Below are positions 1-15,070 of a stretch of 64,000 bases of DNA, one piece after another; the first letter of the stretch is position 1, and every line of letters begins with the position of its first letter. Source of the stretch: Amoebidium appalachense (lineage: Eukaryota > Ichthyosporea); contig CAVNZM010000003.1 in the NCBI GenBank assembly GCA_963693365.1, forward strand, positions 4,154,001 to 4,218,000, in the 5' to 3' direction. Below the pieces are notes generated by a model. It saw nothing but the letters and a program-made list of their open reading frames with translations. It did not search any database and was not told the origin of the DNA. Made by a program: the position numbers and the translations under genes.

Positions 1-365
1 CCCTCCTTCCCTCCCTCCCCTTCCTCCCCCCCCCCCCCCCCCCCCCCCCCCGGGGCCTGCCGTGCCTCTGCCCCTCCATTCTTCCCTACCCTCACCAGCC
101 CAAAATTTCAAAGGCTGGATATTCCTCTCTCTGTTTTGCTAGAAAGAAGAAATCTGTCCCACAATGAACCGCAAACCTCAGTGATCTCAGGCCTTTCCGG
201 CCACGGGTTATTTGTTTTGGGCAACCATTCAAAATGTCAACTACCCGTTGACTTAGTGTCTGTGCTGCCGCTAACAATGCCGCACGGTTCATGGTATCCT
301 TGCGCGAATTGTTTGAAGGTTGCCCATAATCAGTAACAATTGCTCAAGCATATTATTATGTAGCG

Positions 366-427
<62 letters not shown>

Positions 428-585
428 ACACACATGCACACACACACACGCACCCACCCCCATCCCTTCCCCCCAATCCTTCCCCCTAGGGGTACAAGTG
501 TGACATGCATGCATACCCGCACACATAAACGCACGCACACAGGCACGCACGTGCACGCGCATGCACACACGCACTGTTGCACGCA

Positions 586-861
<276 letters not shown>

Positions 862-1120
862 GCTGCCAGTTACACCGTGATGGGTACACACCGTGGCACC
901 AGTGTCTCTCTATTTCAGCTCTTATAATTTATTTATAATGCCACGGTCTCTGAGTTATACCTCTGAGACTCTCGGTTTCCACCCCCTTACCCCTCACCCC
1001 CTCCTTCCCCCCCCCCTCCCCCCCCCGTTCAAAACCCATCTCGACTCCCCCCCCCCCCCCCCCCCCCCCCCCCCCGTCGCCGCCGCCGCCCTCCTCCCTT
1101 CCCCCACCTCCCCCCCGTAA

Positions 1121-1626
1121 GGGCCCAACCACATCGGCAGAGTCAACCTGCAAAAAGCAAAGTTATTCTGCAAAAGAGGAATTATTCCGCAAAAGGCGGA
1201 ATTATTCTGCAAAAGCAGAATTGTTCTGAAAAAGCAGAATCTCATTCTGCTTTTAGCAGAATTATTCTGCAAAAGCAGAATCACTCTGCTTTTAGCAGAA
1301 TCACTCTGCTTCTAGCAGAATTATTCTGCTTCGAGCAGAATTATTCCGCAAAAAGCAGAATCATTATGTTTTCGACAGCAGAATAATTCTGCTTTCTACT
1401 GAATAATTCTGCTTTTAGCAGATTGATTCTGCTTTTAGCAGATGATTCTGCTTTTAGCAATCTGATTCTGCTGTTTGCAGGGAAATTCTGCTTTTAGCAC
1501 ATTGATCCTGTTTTTGCAGAATAATAATGCTTTTTGCAGAATGATTCTGCTTTTTGCAGATTAAGTCTGCTTTTTGCAGAATTATTCCGCTTGGAGCAAG
1601 TTGACTCGGCCGATGTGGTTGGGCCC
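1121..1626. mobile_element. Foldback (hairpin) element with ~27-bp terminal inverted repeats
   Basis: The element begins GGGCCCAACCACATCGGC (1121) and ends with its reverse complement GCCGATGTGGTTGGGCCC (to 1626). The inverted match continues inward through GAGTCAAC. The interior is an array of about 20-bp palindrome-like units built from AGCAGAAT, ATTCTGC and TTTTAGCAGA, with at least 20 copies in alternating orientation. The whole 506 bp can therefore fold back on itself. It has no coding frame. It sits inside the tandem array, replacing part of the poly-C region of one unit. I could not see a clear target-site duplication. It resembles a non-autonomous foldback or MITE-type DNA element, but a hairpin-forming minisatellite is an alternative. 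Confidence 0.7.
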
Positions 1627-1786
1627 TCCTGTATCCCCTGCCTTCCCCACAGGCACACACACATAAACACACAAAAAGAGAGGCCTTGTGGGTTTAGCTG
1701 CAATTCGGGTGGCTTCCCTCTCCTGCCCCCCCTTTCTCCCTTCCTCTCCCCCCCCCCCCCTCCCCCCCCCCCCCTCCCCCCCCCCC

Positions 1787-1835
<49 letters not shown>

Positions 1836-2237
1836 GGCCTGACATGATTGATACTTGTGTGGACACGTACACCAAACCCAAGGCCGGAGGGAAATCTGTC
1901 CCACAATCACACTGCAAACACCTTAGGTGTGACCTTTGGATCATTGCCGAGTTATCCAGGCTGGGCAACCACCCGACATGTCAACTACCCGTTGACTCTC
2001 GGACTGTGCTGCCACCAACAGTGTAGCATACTATGGCTCCATGTTCACATTGGCTTGTTTGTAGTGTAGGTGCCCATAATTGCTGAAGCATATAGTATGA
2101 ACCAACAACTGCTGAAGCATATAGTATGAACTAAGCCCCCACCCCCACCCCTCCCTGCATCAAGCGTGTATCTGTGACATGCATGCACATACGCACGCAG
2201 TGTGGCAAGCACACCCGCACATGCGCAAAGCGCACAA

Positions 2238-2399
<162 letters not shown>

Positions 2400-3530
2400 A
2401 AGCTGCCAATGACACCGTGACATGTACACACACACACCACACACCAGTGTCTCTCTATCTCAGTTCTTTAAGCCCACTGTCCGGACCCAATTTCTGTCGG
2501 CCGCCCTTTCTCCCCTACCCCCATACACATATAAATAAGAGAAACGGGACATGGCACTGTGGATTTGAAAATGATGCTTTTCTACCACGCCCGTTGCGAT
2601 AAATTTCCGATCGCACCCTCCTCCCTCACCCCCATGGATCCCCTCCCCCCCCTCCGTCGTTCCTTAAACCACACACACGCACACACACACACACACCATA
2701 CACATCGGCCGTGTGCCCACCCACCCACCTGCCGCCACCAACATGACTAAACCCGTACGCTTCCTTGCAGTAGGGGAGGCTTTCACGTTTCCGTCCCTCC
2801 TCCCCCCCTCCTCCCCTCCCGCTTCTCCCCTTCCTTTTAGCCCTCAACACCGGCAAAACGATTGGAGATCATGATAACATTGCCTCCGGGTCTTTGGACA
2901 CAAAAATTCCCCTTCATATTGCAACAAAGGGAACTTTCACGTCCTCCCTCCCCACTCCCCTCCCCCCCCACCCCACCCCCCCCCCCCCCCCCCCCCGTCC
3001 CCTTCCTCCACAAAAAAAAAAGAGAGATACACTGGAGATTCCCCTATCTCCGTTCCTCTAGGCACAACAACTCCCCTTGCACCACAGATGGCATATGCCA
3101 TGTGGTGGCGGGTAGGTGGGTGGGAGATGGGTAGGTGTGTGGGTGCCTGTACGTGGATGTATAATGTAAATTTATATTTGCGTGCCATCGTGCATGTCTA
3201 TAGTGTCCGTGGAGAGGGAGGGAAGGAGGAGGAGGAAGGGGAGGGTGGGGAGGGGGGTTGGGGAGGGGGGGGGGGGAGGGGGGGGGGGGGGAGGAGTGAA
3301 AGGCACGGAGTATAGTTTAATGTATTTCTTTTGCTGCTGGTTTGGGTGGGGAGAAGGAGGGTTAGAGGGGAGGGAGGGGGGGGGGGGGGGGGGGAGGGTG
3401 AACTTACCATGAATTTTCAGAAGCGACCATCCAGCCTGACTGCAGCCATAGCTGCAGTGCATTCGCATAAAACTTAAGTTGTTCTCGGACCGAGTTGATC
3501 AAGCCGATATACTCTGGATCATCTTTTCTT

Positions 3531-3532
<2 letters not shown>

Positions 3533-3582
<50 letters not shown>
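3533..3582. repeat. (TA)n microsatellite passing into poly-G
   Basis: About 24 TA dinucleotides run directly into a poly-G tract. It is one of the few AT-type microsatellites in the window. Confidence 0.9.
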
Positions 3583-3584
<2 letters not shown>

Positions 3585-4580
3585 GGGGGGGGGGGAGGTG
3601 GTGGGGGGGGCACGAAGAAAGGCGGGGCGGGGGGAGGGGGGGGGGGGGGAGGGGCGTGTAGGGGATCCCCCCCCCGGCCCCCCCTACACACACACACACA
3701 CACTCTCTCTCTCTCTCTCTCTCCCCACCACCACCAATGATCACCATGGGCTAACACTACTAGTAGGGAACAAAGAGAGCTACCCACCAAAGCACTTTTG
3801 CTTTTTTAAGGAATAATCCCGCAAAATATCTGGAACGAGTGAAATGGGTCCGGTGGGGGGGGGGGGGGGGGGGGGGGTTAGAGGAGTATATTTATTCAGA
3901 CTATTTCAGCAGTAATCCCCAAAATATCTGGAACGATTTACTGAATTTACTGAATCTTAGTACGCACTGACCGTTTTCTAATTTGAGAAGTCGCCCTATT
4001 GCCACCTCAGGCAGCACATACTTAAAACTCGGTTGACCAATCGAAACTATGAAATCAAGACAAAAGGATAGGAAAATATAATAAAGATAAAACTAAAAGG
4101 CATCCGGCATATTTTTAACTTTCAGGTGTTCTAACATTAGGCCACCCTACATTAGCTGTGAGTGTCATGCTATGGTCTCCGCCACCTGTTTATTTTAGTG
4201 CGAGTAGTTAGTGTGGTATCGTCCCATAATGGTGTAGGGACCATACAAATTAAACCCTACGTCGATACCTGATATGGTTGATATTGACGTGGACACATAC
4301 ACCAAAGCAAATTGATTCAGTGCTGCCGCCGAGATTTGTCCCATAATCACAGTGTAAACTCCTTTTGTGTGACCTTCGGCCTTGCCGGGTTCATGCGTTT
4401 TAGGCAACCAAACAAAAAGCCAGCTAACCGTCAACTCAAGTGCCTCCACTGCCATCAATGGCACACTAGTCACCGTAGTAAAGCACATCTCTTGGGATGG
4501 ACTTTGTGGGTTGCCAATATTCCGTGACAAATGCTAAATCATGATGTGCTAAACCCCCTCCTCCCCCCCTCCCTCTCTCT

Positions 4581-4613
<33 letters not shown>

Positions 4614-4691
4614 CACACCACTTACCCCAACAACCACTCCTCCTCCCTCCTCCCCTCCCCCCCCTTGGCCCCCCCCCCTCCCTCCCCCCCT

Positions 4692-4724
<33 letters not shown>

Positions 4725-5301
4725 TCCCCCCCCCTTTCCGGGTACATCTGTGAGACACACACCCACGCACGCACCCACACACACAGGCACACACACAAAC
4801 TAACACAAACTGACCCTGTTTCATAAGTTAACATGCAGCCTGTCTCTATATGTATGGGCTCTTAGCTTCACTATCTGACAGCCCGGCCCACTCTCCCTTC
4901 TCTCCCCCGACACTCCGAGTTACTCTGTCCCAACCCCCCTCCCCCCCCCCCTTCCCCCCTCACCCCCCAATCGGAAACGAGATCGAATTAACAGCGCTTT
5001 AGCATGCTTACCCCCCCCCCCCCCCCCCCCCCCCCACCCCCCCTTCCCATCCCCCCCCCTCCCCACCCCACCCCCACCCCACCCCCCTCCTACCCTCTCC
5101 CTCCCCCAACTATAACCACCACCACCACCACCACCACCATCCACCCCTCCCCAACTTTCCTCGGCGCCAAACACCACACGTGCCCAAAGCACACACGTAC
5201 CACGTACCCACCCACCAGCCGCCACCATTTGGACTTGCGTCAGTGTGCTTCACCCCCCCCCCCCCCCCCCCCCCCCCCCTCCCCCCCTCCCCCCTGCTAG
5301 C

Positions 5302-5336
<35 letters not shown>

Positions 5337-5939
5337 AGATTCCCTTGTGTCCGTTTCTCTAACCACAAAAGTTCCCCTTGCTCTACTCTAGCAAATGGCC
5401 CATGCCGTGTGGTAACGGGTAGGTGGGTGGGTGGCCGGTGGGTACGGTAGGTGGGTGGACGTGGTGTTCTTGTTGATACATTGTTCATATGTGTCATAAT
5501 CCCCGTGTCTGCGGTGTCTGATGAGAGGGAACGAGGATTGGAAACTTTAGGGGGGGGGGGGGGGGGGGAGGGGGGGGGGGAAGGGAGGGGGGAGGAGGGT
5601 TACGGTGCAAAGTGTAATGTATTTCTTGCATCTTGTCAATATACTGACTTTCTTCCATATTGGGTTGATGGGCTAAGGGGAAGGGGGGGGGGGGGGGGGG
5701 GTGGATAAACCTACCCTCATGCATTTCCAGTGAGTAACCATCTAGCCAGTAAAGAACCCGGCTTTTGCCTGGCGGGATTGTGCATATCCTCGAGTCGGAG
5801 CCAGGAAAAAAAATTACGTTCTTAAACTTAGTCTTTATCTTAAACTGTAGCTTATTAAGTTAGGCTGTGTTTTACTGTTTGTTTTTTGGCATTGATCAAA
5901 CCGTTTTCAAGTTTCTTTGAATTTTCTTTTTTTTTCTTT

Positions 5940-5970
<31 letters not shown>

Positions 5971-6122
5971 GGGAGGGGAGTTGGGAGGGGACGGGAGGGG
6001 AGGGGGGCGTTGGGGGGAGAGGGGACAGGGGCCGGGGGGAGGGTTTGGGAGGGATGGGGGCACGGAGAAAGGGAACGGTGTGGGGGAGAGGAAGTGGTGA
6101 TGGGAGGTCTCTATTCATGTAG

Positions 6123-6123
<1 letters not shown>

Positions 6124-6197
<74 letters not shown>
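6124..6197. repeat. Poly-C run of 74 bases
   Basis: This is an uninterrupted C homopolymer, the longest in the window. It lies in an array unit, between a CATGTAGA segment and an AAAATGATTACCATGG segment. Its length should be treated as approximate. Confidence 0.9.
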
Positions 6198-6199
<2 letters not shown>

Positions 6200-6345
6200 A
6201 ATGATTACCATGGTCTATAACACTCTGGGACGAAGAAAGCAACCCACAAGAAATTTCGGCAATTTCCAAATCCCACAAGTATCTGAAACGATTAACTGAT
6301 TATTACGTTGAAGAGGGTTTTTTTGTGTGAGGGGGATGGGGTTGG

Positions 6346-6378
<33 letters not shown>

Positions 6379-6988
6379 CTCTTCTTTATTACAGTACAGC
6401 GATTACCAAAAAATAAATGCCCCGAAATGTTTCATATACAGCTTTCAGGTATCCTAGAATGCACTTACTGTTGGCCAACAATCCCACAATCGCACTGCAA
6501 ACACCTTGAATTTAATTCCAGGCGTGGCCGGGTTCACCTGTTTTGGGCAACCACCCAACATGTCAACTACCCGTTGACTCAGTGACTGTGCTGGTGCCAG
6601 CGGCGCAGCACTCAGTGCCGTCAACCCACGGCTTGTTTGTAGGTTGCCCAAATCACGTAACCAGTGCTCAAGCATGTCGTAATAGTTATTTACCCTCCTC
6701 CCCACTCCCCCCTCCCCGCCCTCCCCCCACCCTCCCCCTCCCCCCTTCCCGCCTTCTCCCCCCCCACACACACAACCCTCCCATACCCCGCCTTCCATCT
6801 CCACACACACCCCTCCCTCCCCCTCCCCTGCATCCCCCCCCCCCCCCCCCCCCCACACACACTTCCCCCCCCCCTTCCTCCCCTCTCTCCCCCCCCCCCC
6901 CCCCTCCCCCCCAACCACATCCCTCCCAGCCCCATCGGGTGCGTGTGTGACACACACACACGGGGAAACGCACACGCACAAACACACA

Positions 6989-7025
<37 letters not shown>

Positions 7026-9301
7026 CTGCGCCCACACTGTCACACAAACTGGCACTGTGGCTTATGTAAACATACACAGTCTCTCTGTATCTCAGCTCTT
7101 TGTGCTCTTAGTGCCACCAAATTTTAAACTCAGTCTGAGCCACTCTCTCCTTTCTTCCAAGCCCCATTCCCCTCCCTCCCCCCCCCCTCCCCCCCCCCCC
7201 TCTCCCCTCCCCGCTCTCGCTCCTCCCCCTCTCGCTCCTCCACCCCAGCAGAGACAAGACTAAACAGACTTGTAGCCTCTAACACCCCCCCCCCCCCCCC
7301 CCCCCCCCCCTTTCATTGCCAAAAAACAATACATCATGTACGCGGCACGTGCACTCATGTACCCACCCATTTGCCCGCCGACCAGTCACCACCAAGACGA
7401 CCTGTACACTTGTGTGGAGTAGCTTGGGACTTCCCCCCCCCGGTCTCCCCCCTTTACTTTATTTTCCCCCTTCCTCCCTGGGCCACCCGTAAAATATGAT
7501 TGGATATTCCTCTGTCTCCAATCCACTATACACAAAATTTCCCTTTGCCCCACCCTTACAGATGGGCTATGTCATATGGTGACGGGTGGGTAGGTGGGTG
7601 CGTGGGTGGATGGGTGGGTAGGTGTGGGTGCATGGTACATGTGTGTCATAGTGTGTGTCTTTGGTGTCCGAGGGCAGGGAAAGAGGACTGGGAGGGAAAG
7701 AGGCGGGGGTGCCACGGGGTGGGGGTGGGGGTGGCCAGGGGTTGGGGGGTGGGGGGGGGGGGGGGGGGGGGGGGTTACATAAGTGGTTGCAGCTGTTGAA
7801 TGTATTTCTAAGACTTTTGCATCCGATTTTTCTTCCACGCTGGGCCGGTTGGTTGGGGAGGGGGGGGGGGGGGGGGGGAAGGGGGAGGGGGAGGAGGGGA
7901 TTTCCCATGCATTTTCATTAAACCACACCCCATCCGCCAAAGAGCATGCCATCTACTTGGCGGCATTTAACATTTTGGAGTTAGACGCTGCACTCCTAAA
8001 CTAATTTTTAAATTGCAGCTATAATTACAAACGGTTTCAGTGCATTTTCGATTGAGCTATGAATCAAACTGCTACTTTTGGGAAGAAGGAAGAGGGTGGG
8101 GTGGCTTGGTGGGCTGGTGGGTGGGGAGGAGGGGGGAGGGAGAGAGGGGGAGGGTTGGGGGGGGGGGGGGGGGGTAGAGCGTGGGGGGGGGATTTGGGCA
8201 CGGTGAGAGGGGGCGGGCTGCCGAGCGGGGAGGGGGAAGGGGAAGGCGGAAAAAGCAGGAATAGGAGGGACAGGCACGGGGGGAGGGGGGCCCCGGGGAG
8301 AGGGTTTGATTCAACTTTTGCCAAGGAACTCCCCAGGATATTCCATCGAACCAAGGCATTTTCTAAACTTTGTATGATTTCAATACAGTATAGTATTAGG
8401 AAAAAGTGTAGTACAGCAATCATGCAGGGACCGCCGTATCCAGAATCACCGGTATATTCCTTTGACACCTGATACTTGGTGTACACATGTACAATATGCT
8501 GGGCTGAAAGAAGGGAGATTTGTCCCACAATCACAGGTTAAGCTCCTTCTATTTAGCATCAGGGCTGGCCGGTTTCACTCGTTTTGGGCAACCATTCAAA
8601 ATGTTAATTACCCGTTGACTCAGTGTCTGTGCTGCCACCAACGGCGCAGCAGTCAATGGCACCGAAAGAACATCTCGGTTGGACAGTTGCCCATAATGGA
8701 TAACAATTGCTAAAACCTTACTAATGTGCATGCCCCCCCTGCCCCCCCCCCCCCCCCCCCCCCTCCCCGCTCCTCCTCCCCACCCCCCCCACCTCTCCCT
8801 CACCTCCCCTCCCCACTCCTCCCCACCTCCCTCAAACGCACACTCCGAGTTACTCAGTATCTCTTCCCCTTCCAACCACCCCCTGCTACCACCTCCCACG
8901 CTTTCTATTTCTCTCTCTCTCTCTCCTCCCCCCCCCCCTCTTCCCCCCCCTCCCTCCCCCCATCCCATCCCCCCCCACCTCCTTACCCCGGTGCATCTGT
9001 GACAACACACCCGCACGTGGCGCACGCAAACACATGCACACAGACACACACACACGTGTGCACCGTGTCGGAGAGAGAGACAGAGAGAAACACGCCAACA
9101 CTAACACACTAACACCAACAGACACGGTGACCGTCACATCTGTATACACACCATCCGAGGCTCTCTGTATCTCAGCTCTTGGCCGACATTCTCAGTCCGG
9201 AACTCACCCTCTCCTTTCCCCCGACACGAGCCCCCTCTTCTCAAGTTTTAACCCTCTGCCCCGCCCCGCCCCCCCCCCCCCCCCCCCCCTCCCCCCCCCC
9301 C

Positions 9302-9336
<35 letters not shown>

Positions 9337-9507
9337 ACCACCCACCCACCCACCCTCCTCCCCTATACGCTAATCACCACGCATGCGTGTGGCACACAGT
9401 CATGTAGATGTATCGCACCCACCTACCTTCTCATCCCCTGAGCCACAACCAACATGGCCCGAGTGCTAGTTTTGGGCAGGGCCTGAGGCTTTTACCTCCC
9501 CTCGTTT

Positions 9508-9642
<135 letters not shown>

Positions 9643-9825
9643 GAGATTCCTCCGTTTCATTTCCTCTAGATACAAGTCCCCCTGCACCACCCCGACAGTT
9701 GATCTATGACATGTGATGCCGCCTATATGTAGTGGGGGGGGGAGGTACTTAGCAAAGTATACTATGATGTACTACTTCCATGCTGGTTTTTGCTGGGTCG
9801 GGGGGGAGTCGGGGAGGAGCCCCCC

Positions 9826-9861
<36 letters not shown>

Positions 9862-10972
9862 CCCCCCCCCTTCCCCGGCATGCTCGGTAGTCGTGTTCTT
9901 TCACTTTGAAACCGTTACTTAGCAGAAAATCATTGGAATTGCTACTGTAACAGTTTGCTTTAGGGGCCGCTCGGAATCATCTAGAATCACCGGCAATTCA
10001 ACCCTAAGTAAATACCTGATACGGCTGATACCAGCGCACACATGAACATTAAACCATTGCTGTAGCTGTGGCAGGCAAATCTGTCCCACAATCACAGGTT
10101 TAATTTCATTTAGCAAAGCCCAGGCCTAGCCGGATCCATCAGTTTTGGGCAACCACCCAAAATGGCAACTAACTTTGGCTCAGTGACCGTGCTGCCGCTA
10201 ACAACGCAGCACGATCAATGGTGTCATCCGTGACTCCAGGAAGTTGGCTGTAGGTTGCCCATAATTGGTAACCGTTAAATTGCCGAAACAGATAATCAAA
10301 AAGCCTCCCCCCCTCCCCCCTTACCCCCCCCATTCCCCAATCCGCCCCCTCCTGCCCCCTTCCTCCCCCCTCCCCCCCCCCACTGTGCCTCTGTAAGGAC
10401 TGTACGTTCCATGGGGGGGGGGGGGGGGGGGGGGGGGGGATGGAGAGCGGGGAGGGGGTGGGGGTGGGGATGGAGATGGGAGGGAAATGAGGGGAGAGGG
10501 GCGGGAGGGCTTCGTCCTATGTCCACCCCGGGGCCACGATTACCGTGGTGTAACAAAATGGGACAAAGAAAAAACATTACCAGTTTTGTTATTTGAAAGG
10601 AATGTTGCCGCAAATTATCTGGAAAGATTGAACATCCTTGCGTTGCAAGAAAGCTCTTGCGTTGCAAGGTTGGGACGAGTGTGCGTGTGTGTATGTGTGT
10701 GTGTTGTGGTGGTGGTGGTGGTGGTGGTGGGGGGGGGGGGGGGGGGGGGGGGCATTTAAACTACTGCTGAAAAATCCCCCGAAATTCTTTCCATACAGTG
10801 TTTAGGTATCTTCGGATGCACTTACTGTTGGCTAACTCTTTAAAGTTGCACTCTTGCCTTGTAAGTATACAGCACATAAGCTCGAGGCATACTTTTACTC
10901 GGTTGACTACTTTGAAACCAAGTCAAGAGGGAGGGGGGGGGGGGGGGGGGGGGGCTTTGTTTTTTTTTTTTT

Positions 10973-11003
<31 letters not shown>

Positions 11004-11937
11004 GGGGAGGGGGGGGGGATAATTCGGCATAAAGATAAGCTCATGCTGTTTTATCATTGGGTGGCACCGTGACATCCTAAGGGTCATGCTATGCCCCCTC
11101 CATCTGTTCCATTTTGGCGCAAGTAAATAGTGTGGTGCGGTAATAAAGGAATATAAAGAACTACTTTGGCATTACTACCTAAAGTTAGCACCAGGCTGCC
11201 ATGCCATGATGCGTTTGATAATGGCATGCTCATGTTCACAAAAGCATGTTGAATGCTGCCAGACACACTTACCCACAATCACAACACAACACTCTATATG
11301 GGACCTTAGGTCTGGCCCAAGGTTCATCATTTTTTGGGCAACCACCCAAAATGTCAACTACCAGTTAACTCAGTGACTGTGCTGCCATCAACGGCGCAGC
11401 AGTCAAACGGTATAGACACAGCTAGTGTCCGGGTTGAGGATGTAGGCTGCCCATCATGTCATTGATCCGTAACGGCCCTGAAGCATAATGCGCTAAGCCC
11501 CCCCACACCCTCCCCCCCCGCCCCCCTCTTCCCCCGTCCCCACCCCCCCCACACACACCGTCCTCCCCCCTTCCCCTCCCTCACACACCCACACACACAC
11601 ACCCGTTTTACCCCCTCAGACTCCTCCCTCCCCTCCCCCCCCCCCCCCCCCCCCACCCAAGGGCCCCCCCCTTTACCCCCTCTCAGCCCCCCCCCCCTCC
11701 CCCGCGGCACCTGACACACACACACACAGGACCGTGTGACACGCACAAGCAGAAGCACACACACACGCACACATGCACACATACACGGAGAGAGATAGAG
11801 ACACACAAACACACTTAACACAAACTAACACTGTGGCAGATGTAAGCACACAAAGTCTCTCTGTATTTCAGCTCACACAGCCTGACACAACAGGTTCTTG
11901 CCTTGCCGCCGAGTCCCTCTCTTCATTCCTCAACCCC

Positions 11938-11985
<48 letters not shown>

Positions 11986-12512
11986 AAAAAAAAAAACCTC
12001 CGCCAGCCCGCCCGCCCGCTCGTAAGTTGATAACATCGCAAAGAGGAGAAACTTAAAGCTTCCAAATATATTTACTCTCTGCAACTGCTACCACTCCCCC
12101 CCCCCCCCCCCCCTCCAAATCCCTCATGGATTTTTCCCACTCTTGGCCTCAAACACAAAACACACTCGCGCAGCACACACGTACCTTTTGCACCACTCTC
12201 GGAGATGGGCTAAGCCAATACGGATAGGTGGGTGGGTGGGTGGGTGGGTGGGTAGGTGAGTAGGACCTGGTGGGTGGGTCACGGGTAGATGCATTGTACA
12301 TCTGTGCCATAGTGCGTGTCTCGTTTGCCTGGGTGGAGGGAAGGAGGAGGGATGGGAAGCGGGAAGTTTGGGGGGGGGGGGGGGGGGGGGGAGGGGGGAG
12401 GGGGGAAGGTACGGTAATGGTAGCGATGTTTACAAATTTCTATGGCATCTAGTCTTTTTTTTAGTCAGGCTGGGTTTGGAGGGGGGAAAGGGGGGGGAGG
12501 AGGATGGCGGTT

Positions 12513-12546
<34 letters not shown>

Positions 12547-12725
12547 TTATGCACATGTCCGCCGAAGAACATGCATTACGGTTGGCCGGATTGAGCATTC
12601 AGACCTTCGGGCCAGGCCGATCCTGAAAAAATCTTAAATTGCAGCTAGATAAAGTCAAAATGTGTTTTAGTGTTTCTATTGAGCTATGCATGCGCATCAA
12701 ACCGATAAAGTTTTTGGGTGGAGCT

Positions 12726-12760
<35 letters not shown>

Positions 12761-13079
12761 TTTCCACTGAGTATGGCCAACCTCATGGATGACGTCACTC
12801 TCCGAAATAGAGAGAGACTCGAGCTCGTTAAAATTTTTCGAAGTCTTGCAAGCGAAATCCTGCAAAATGCCTGGAACGATAAATTCAGTATGGCGACGGC
12901 CCCGGGCTTTTTTAATTCTTTTTTATTTTCTTTTTTTCTTTTATTTTTCTTTTTTTTGGGGGGGGGGGGGGGGGGGGGGGGGGAGGGGGGGGGGGGGGGG
13001 GGGAGGTTTTGGTAAGGAAATTCATCTGAATATTCCCCGGTATAAATACAGTTTAAAACTTTCGGATTAAAGTAGGCAT

Positions 13080-14270
13080 GTACTGAGCCTGGAGATCTGT
13101 CCCAAAATCGGAGCTTAACCTCCTCAGATGTGACCCTTGGCCTAACCGGGTTCATTCGTTTTGGGCAACCACTCAAAATGTCAACTACCGGTTGACTCAG
13201 TAACTGTGCTGCCGCCAGCAGCGGTTCAGCAGTATACTGTTGTATTGGAGTTTCGTTTGAAAGTTGCCCATACTTAACCTATAATTGCAGAATCCGCATA
13301 AAATATGTTCTCAAGTCTCCCCCCCCCCCCCCCCCCCCAAAAAAAAGAAAAAAACCACCCGGGTCACCTGCCTCCCCCCCCCCCCCCCCCCTCCCCCCTT
13401 ATCCCCACCCTCCCCGGCCGGGTGCATCTGTGGCACATACACATGCGCACATACATATACGCACACACAAACATACCGTCGGAGAGAGAAAGAGAGACTC
13501 ACACACCCACACACTAATACAAACTGTCACTTTGATATATGTAACTTGACCGTCACAGTCTATATATATATATCTCAGCTCTTAGGGCCACATCATCAGT
13601 CCGACCCACTCTCCTTGCCCCCGTGCCCCCGTCTCAGTGCTACCCCTCCTCCCCCCCTCCCCCCCCCCCCCCCCCCCCCCCTCCCACCTTCCTCCAGGAA
13701 AATGAAAACATAAGCGGAGACGAGAATCATTGGGAGCCGAATTTAACTTTACTATCCCCCCCCCCCTCCCCCCCCCCCCCCCCCCCCCCCAACCCCAACC
13801 CCTTCCTCAGCGCCAAACACCACATGTGCATGCAGCACACATGTACCATATACCAACCCACCCAGTCGTGCCCACACCAGCCACAACCAACATGGCCTGC
13901 GTGCCAGTTTTGGGCAGGGGAGGTTTCCTACGTCCCTCCCCCCCCCCCCCCCCCTCCGCCCCTCATTCAAGTTCTTTCCACTTCGGCCCCAAACACGACA
14001 AACACATGCAGTACACAATTGTGGCCTTGCACCACTCTGGAAGATGGGCTATGTCCGGATGATGTGGCGACGGGTAGGTGGGGTAAGTTGGGTGGGTGGG
14101 TGGGTGGATGCCTTGTACATGGGTAACACTGTGTATAACTGTGGTGTCTGGGTGGAGGGACTCAGGGAGGGATGGGGGGCCGGGGGGGGTAGGAGGGGAT
14201 GTACGGGAGCAGTGACGTCGTTCAACAAACTTCTTTGAAATTTGCATCCCATACCCTGTAGGGTTTATGT

Positions 14271-14308
<38 letters not shown>

Positions 14309-15070
14309 AGGGACGCCAAAAGCGCGGTCGGGGGGGGGGGGGGGGGGGGGGATCATGGAGTTACGGGGCGGGGTGGGGCGCAGGGAGGGGGGAGGGGGGT
14401 TGGGGGGGGGGGAGGCCTGAGGGACGGCTCATTCTTATGAGCAATCCTATTGCCAATGGTACACCAACTTAAGAAATTATGGAGAGGGAGACCCGTAAAT
14501 GTTTTTCGGGATTTTGAGGAACAATTCTGGAAAACTTTCTGTAATGTTATACCAGTGGCCAACCGCACACTAGAGAAATAAAGAGAGACCCAATAAAAAT
14601 ATTCGAAGCATTGCAAGCAAAACCGTGCAAAATACCAAGGTGACCATTCACTTATAGCGACCGCCTGGGCGGGAGGGTGTGTGTGTGTGTATGTGTGTGC
14701 TGGGGCGGGGGGAGGGTGGGGAGGGTGGGGTGGGGGGGGGGGGTTATTTATTGCAACTACTGGCAAGGAATTCATCTGCCAATATTCCCTGGAATAATTA
14801 CAGTTTGAAACTTTCGGATTGAAAGTAGGGCTGTACTAAGCTTGGAGATCCGTCCCACAATCGGAGCTAACACTCCGCAGATATGAGTTTGGCCTAACCG
14901 GGTTCATCTGTTTTGGGCAACCACCCATCACGTCAATTACCTGTTGACTCAGTGACCGTGCTGCCGCCAGCAGCGGTTCAGCAGGAAAGGGTGGACGTGC
15001 ATCTCCTTTGAAAGTTGCCCATATTTAATCTATTATTGCAGAATCCGCATAAAAAATGTCTCAAGTCCCC
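13080..15070 (+). repeat. Most similar pair of array units
   Basis: The units with cores near 13159 and 14911 share details the other copies lack: a CAGCAGCGGTTCAGCAG sequence, GAAACTTTCGGATT and AGTAGG upstream, and ATTGCAGAATCCGCATAAAA before the poly-C. The shared variants suggest they duplicated more recently than the rest. Confidence 0.6.
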
